Assembly (NCBI GenBank): GCA_903907185.1
Contig: CAIVND010000061.1
Span: 1-9,083 of the forward strand
DNA length: 9,083 nucleotides
Direction: 5' to 3'
DNA from: an uncultured Acidimicrobiaceae bacterium
GTDB taxonomy: Bacteria; Actinomycetota; Acidimicrobiia; Acidimicrobiales; Bog-793
In this document: positions 6,179-9,083 of the stretch, one piece after another
How the letters are laid out: every line of letters begins with the position of its first letter
How positions within the stretch are numbered: position 1 is the first letter of the stretch
Translations under genes and position numbers: made by a program
Notes under the pieces: generated by a model
Told to the model about the DNA's origin: nothing
The model's input: the letters and a program-made list of their open reading frames with translations, nothing else
Databases searched by the model: none

Positions 6179-7029
6179 CGCAGCTCAGTGAGGCCTACGC
6201 GAGATGCGAACAGATTACGAAGGCCGAGGCGCGCAATTTCTCCTACGGGATCCGGCTTCTCCCTTCGGACAAGCGACTCGCGATGTCGGCGCTCTATGCC
6301 TTTGCGCGACGCGTCGATGACATCGGTGATGGGGACCTTCCCATCGCGGACAAAAAAAGCGCACTTGGATTGGTGCGAGAACAGATCGCTGAGACCGCCG
6401 AGGGTAAGCCTCCTGCCGGCGACCCGGTCTACCTTGCGCTTTCAGATTCGATGCGCCGTTATCCCATTACGACCGCCGAACTCAGCGAGGTCATCCGTGG
6501 GTGTGAGCTCGACGGTGAGCGTCAACGCTGGGAGACCTACGCGGAGCTGGAGTACTACTGCCAATGTGTCGCTGGATCGATCGGTCGCCTCTCACTCGCA
6601 ATCTTTGGAACCGATGAGCCAAAGCTCGGCGCTCGTCTCGCTGATCGTCTCGGTGTTGGTCTTCAGATAACAAATATCTTGCGTGACGTTGTAGAGGACC
6701 GAGAGACGATGGGTCGTGTCTATCTTCCCCAGGAGGATCTGCGTGACTTTGGCTGCAACGAGGATGCCACCGGACCCACCGACGCGCTCGAAGAGCTGGT
6801 GCACTTTGAAGCGAGTCGAGCGATCGCGGCCTACAACGAGGGACTTGAACTCCTTGACCTTCTTGATCACCGATCGCGGGCCTGTGTCGCAGCGATGGCC
6901 GGGATCTATCGGCGTCTGTTGACACGGATCGAAGATGAACCGCTCGCAATCTTTTCGACGCGGGTCTCACTTTCCTCGCGAGAAAAGGCGTGGGTTGCAA
7001 TCCGCGCGCTTGCCGGAGCAGATGTATGA
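6175..7029 (+). CDS. hpnD: Presqualene diphosphate synthase HpnD
   Basis: Trans-isoprenyl diphosphate synthase of the squalene/phytoene synthase family, 284 residues, that joins two farnesyl diphosphates into presqualene diphosphate. Seen directly: RNFSYGIRLLP (20-30), first Asp-rich motif FARRVDDIGD (43-52), TYAELEYYCQCVAGSIGRLS (121-140), and second motif LQITNILRDVVED (163-175) followed by GRVYLPQEDLRDFG (180-193). The two Asp-rich motifs bind magnesium and diphosphate. From sequence alone a phytoene synthase (CrtB) is close, since NILRDVVED and VAGS are shared; the adjoining hpnC and an hpnE with squalene-type motifs make HpnD the better call. It overlaps the hpnC stop by ATGA (6175-6178) and has its own GGAG (6165-6168) six bases before the start. 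Probably peripheral to the inner face of the membrane, as for its relatives. Confidence 0.9.
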   Translation: MTQLSEAYARCEQITKAEARNFSYGIRLLPSDKRLAMSALYAFARRVDDIGDGDLPIADKKSALGLVREQIAETAEGKPPAGDPVYLALSDSMRRYPITTAELSEVIRGCELDGERQRWETYAELEYYCQCVAGSIGRLSLAIFGTDEPKLGARLADRLGVGLQITNILRDVVEDRETMGRVYLPQEDLRDFGCNEDATGPTDALEELVHFEASRAIAAYNEGLELLDLLDHRSRACVAAMAGIYRRLLTRIEDEPLAIFSTRVSLSSREKAWVAIRALAGADV

Positions 7030-8420
7030 CGCGACCACATGTCGTTATCGTCGGCGCGGGACTCGCTGGCCTCACCGCTGCGCTCGAAGCGGTCGACCAC
7101 GATCTTCAGGTAACCCTTCTTGAGGCGCGACCACGCTTTGGTGGTGGGACCTGGTCGTTTGAGCGCAAGGGTTTGACGTTCGACAACGGGCAACACGTCT
7201 ACCTTGCCTGTTGTACCTCGTATCGCCGTTACCTCGAACGCTGTGGCGTGACCAAGAGCGCTCCGCTGAGTCGACTCTCGATCCCGGTGCTTCAACCCCG
7301 CCAAGACGGTGGAGAACCAACGGTCTCATGGATCCGCAGGAGCGGGCTGCCAGCACCCCTTCACCTTGCTCGATCACTCAGTAGCTATCGCTACCTCTCA
7401 CTCGGTGAACGTGCGAAGATCGGTTGGGCCGCTCTTGCGCTTCGTCGCCTCGATCTATTTGACCCAGCTCTCGATGACGAGACCTTCGCGTCGTTCCTGC
7501 GCCGACATGGACAGAGCCAGCGGGCGATCGATGTGCTGTGGGATCTCATCGCGCTCCCAACGATCAATGTTCGCGCCGAGGAGGCGTCGCTGCTGCTCGC
7601 AGCGAAGGTCTTTCAGACCGGTCTTCTTGCGAACTCGGATGCGGCCGACATTGGATGGTCGCGAGTGCCGCTCACGCAACTGCACGTTGAGCCGGCCCTT
7701 GGGATATTGGAGCGTGCAGGTGCCTCCATACGAGATCGGGCCAAAGTGTCTTCGATGGTTCTTGATGATGATGCGCGCCGAGTTACCGGCGTGGTCGTAG
7801 ACGGTGAGACCATCGACGCGGACGCGGTTGTCATCGCCACAAATGCTGAGTCTGTTACCAAGATCCTTCCAGCCGCCGCAGGGACCGATCGTGAGGGCGT
7901 GGATCGATTGGGAAGTTCACCGATCATCGACGTACACCTTGTCTATGACCAAAAGGTCATGGACTACCGCGTTGCAGCGGGAATCGACACACCGGTCCAG
8001 TTTGTCTTTGACGCAACGGAGGCATCAGGACTCCCTGCGAGCGATGGCCAATGCCTTGCGATCTCGGTCTCGGGTGCCGATGAGGAGCACGGTGAGCGAC
8101 CCGAGGTGCTCATCGATCGCTATGCGCGCGAGATGGAGCGGATCTTTCCGCGCGCGCGCCGGGCAACCCTCGTCGACGCGGTCGTGAGTCGAGAGCACCA
8201 TGCAACCTTTCGTGCGTCTGTTGGCTCACAAAAGCTCCGACCGGGTGTAGCAACGGCGATCTCCAATCTTGTTCTTGCCGGGACCTATACCGATACCGGT
8301 TGGCCCGCGACCATGGAGGGTGCGGTGCGAAGTGGCGAGCAAGCGATCGCGCAGTTGATGACGAATAGGGCGTATCTCAAAGGATCTGAGGTTGAGATGT
8401 CACAGAGGGAGGCCAGCTGA
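7026..8420 (+). CDS. hpnE: Hydroxysqualene dehydroxylase HpnE
   Basis: FAD-dependent amine-oxidase/phytoene-desaturase-like enzyme, 464 residues, that reduces hydroxysqualene to squalene. Seen directly: the dinucleotide-binding loop VVIVGAGLAGLTAALEA at 6-22 (Gly10, Gly12, Gly15), the acidic end of the next strand in LLEARPRFGGGTWSF (31-45), the family hallmark FDNGQHVYLACCTSYRR (52-68), and the C-terminal FAD motif AGTYTDTGWPATMEGAVRSG (418-437). FDNGQHV and TDTGWPATMEGAV are characteristic of HpnE as opposed to carotenoid desaturases. The ATG at 7026 is chosen because it makes an ATGA overlap with the hpnD stop (7027-7029) and has GGAG (7015-7018) seven bases upstream. A GTG at 6990 in frame would add 12 residues (GCNPRACRSRC) with no resemblance to the family and overlap hpnD by 40 bases. 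Substrates are membrane lipids, so membrane association is likely. Confidence 0.93.
   Translation: MTRPHVVIVGAGLAGLTAALEAVDHDLQVTLLEARPRFGGGTWSFERKGLTFDNGQHVYLACCTSYRRYLERCGVTKSAPLSRLSIPVLQPRQDGGEPTVSWIRRSGLPAPLHLARSLSSYRYLSLGERAKIGWAALALRRLDLFDPALDDETFASFLRRHGQSQRAIDVLWDLIALPTINVRAEEASLLLAAKVFQTGLLANSDAADIGWSRVPLTQLHVEPALGILERAGASIRDRAKVSSMVLDDDARRVTGVVVDGETIDADAVVIATNAESVTKILPAAAGTDREGVDRLGSSPIIDVHLVYDQKVMDYRVAAGIDTPVQFVFDATEASGLPASDGQCLAISVSGADEEHGERPEVLIDRYAREMERIFPRARRATLVDAVVSREHHATFRASVGSQKLRPGVATAISNLVLAGTYTDTGWPATMEGAVRSGEQAIAQLMTNRAYLKGSEVEMSQREAS
8405..8412 (+). promoter_or_regulatory. Strong ribosome binding site for the polyprenyl synthase
   Basis: GAGGGAGG, seven bases before ATG 8420 and lying inside the end of hpnE. 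It gives the fifth gene its own strong initiation signal in addition to the one-base TGATG overlap with the hpnE stop. Confidence 0.65.
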
Positions 8421-9083
8421 TGGCTGGGTCACTGCCAGTTCCAGAGGTTCTTACGAGGGCGCGCGATCTTGTCGCCCCGGCGCTTCGCGACGCTGTCGAA
8501 CTGTTAGCCCCGGAGCTTCGAGGAATCGCTGCGTACCATCTTGGTTGGGTCGATGAACTTGGCGTCGCTACCGGAAGTGATGGTGGCAAAGGCGTCCGAC
8601 CAGCGCTTGCAATACTCTCCGCCGAGGCGGTCGGTGCGGAGAGCTCGCATGGACTTCCTGGTGCTGTTGCGATCGAGCTCGTGCATAACTATTCGTTGAT
8701 CCACGATGACGTGATGGACAATGATCGCGAGCGCCGGCATCGAGCAACAGTCTGGGCGGTCTTTGGCGTCGCGCAGGCGATCATCGTCGGAGACGCGCTG
8801 GCCGCACTTGCTCAACAGGTTGTCCTTCGACCAGAGATCCTCGTCACGGGTGGTGGTGATCTTGCTGGCCACCAAGGAGCACTCGTACTTGCCGACGCGA
8901 CCGCGAAGATGATCGCCGGTCAGTCCCAAGACATGGCCTTTGAGCTACGCGACCGAGTCACCTTCCACGAATGCATTGCAATGGAGGCAGGCAAGACCGG
9001 TGCGCTATTGGGATGTGCCTCATCGATCGGTGCAGTCCTCGCGAACGCACCGAAGATGACCGTCGATGCGCTCGATCGATTCG
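8420..9083 (+). CDS. Polyprenyl diphosphate synthase, 5' part (cut by window edge)
   Basis: Reading from ATG 8420 stays open to the right edge, giving 221 residues of a class I trans-prenyltransferase, roughly the N-terminal two thirds. It lengthens allylic diphosphates with isopentenyl diphosphate. Seen directly: GGKGVRP at 55-61 (IPP-binding region), first Asp-rich motif HDDVMD (95-100) followed by the Arg pair at 105-106, GQSQDM (167-172) and EAGKTGALLG (189-198). The second Asp-rich motif should lie beyond the edge. The first motif has no two-residue insert (DDVMD rather than DDLPAMD), so it is not the standard bacterial IspA type; Tyr91, five residues before the first Asp, is bulky and compatible with a short product. 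In this operon it most likely supplies farnesyl diphosphate to HpnD; geranylgeranyl diphosphate synthase is the main alternative. The start overlaps the hpnE stop by one base (TGATG), and a strong ribosome binding site precedes it. Confidence 0.9.
   Translation, partial: MAGSLPVPEVLTRARDLVAPALRDAVELLAPELRGIAAYHLGWVDELGVATGSDGGKGVRPALAILSAEAVGAESSHGLPGAVAIELVHNYSLIHDDVMDNDRERRHRATVWAVFGVAQAIIVGDALAALAQQVVLRPEILVTGGGDLAGHQGALVLADATAKMIAGQSQDMAFELRDRVTFHECIAMEAGKTGALLGCASSIGAVLANAPKMTVDALDRF

Noticed and set aside
6990..7025. Upstream GTG start for hpnE adding 12 residues
   Set aside because: The added residues do not resemble the family, and the ATG at 7026 gives the same ATGA junction as the neighbouring genes plus a well-placed GGAG.
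6491..7075. Long minus-strand open frame (194 codons) opposite hpnD
   Set aside because: Arg- and Pro-rich low-complexity translation with no domain pattern; it is the antisense shadow of a well-supported gene with strong codon periodicity.
6175..8420. Carotenoid pair (phytoene synthase plus phytoene desaturase)
   Set aside because: The preceding gene has HpnC-type motifs, and the oxidoreductase has FDNGQHV and TDTGWPATMEGAV, which point to HpnE and squalene instead.
1..9083. Mobile elements, CRISPR arrays, tRNA or rRNA genes
   Set aside because: No transposase-like or integrase-like protein, no regularly spaced repeats and no tRNA-like or rRNA-like stretch were seen on either strand.

Overview
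The window looks like chromosomal DNA from a moderately GC-rich bacterium. GTG and TTG starts are frequent, genes are tightly packed, and the main feature is an isoprenoid/hopanoid operon. An actinobacterium is the best guess, perhaps an acidophilic Acidimicrobiia-type lineage: the regulator resembles MerR-TetR fusions I associate with that group, and a dxs gene next to squalene/hopene genes also occurs in Streptomyces. The lineage is inferred from gene content only and is uncertain.

Left part (minus strand, 2184 down to 4). Three co-directional genes are read leftward: a DegV-family lipid-binding protein, a small protein with one membrane segment, and a class I SAM-dependent methyltransferase. 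All three start with GTG behind a recognisable ribosome binding site. Nothing ties them clearly to the isoprenoid genes. A 136-bp divergent intergenic region (2185-2320) separates them from the rightward genes.

Middle (plus strand, 2321-3326). A regulator joins an N-terminal MerR-type helix-turn-helix to a C-terminal TetR-type helix-turn-helix and putative ligand domain. It is followed by a 181-bp intergenic region. There an 18-bp perfect palindrome (3199-3216) fills the spacer between a plausible -35 (3194-3199) and a good -10 (3217-3222), directly upstream of dxs. The simplest reading is that the fusion regulator, or another regulator, controls the operon through this site.

Right part (plus strand, 3327-9083). 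Five genes overlap end to end (ATGA, ATGA, ATGA, TGATG): dxs, hpnC, hpnD, hpnE and a polyprenyl diphosphate synthase cut by the window edge. Together they form a route to squalene. Dxs makes DXP, the entry to the MEP pathway. The prenyltransferase would make the C15 farnesyl diphosphate. HpnD condenses two FPP to presqualene diphosphate, HpnC converts that to hydroxysqualene, and HpnE reduces it to squalene. Squalene-hopene cyclase and later hopanoid genes would be expected just beyond the right edge but are not visible. No RNA genes, mobile elements, CRISPR arrays or convincing terminators were seen, and no gene-free stretch exceeds 300 bases.
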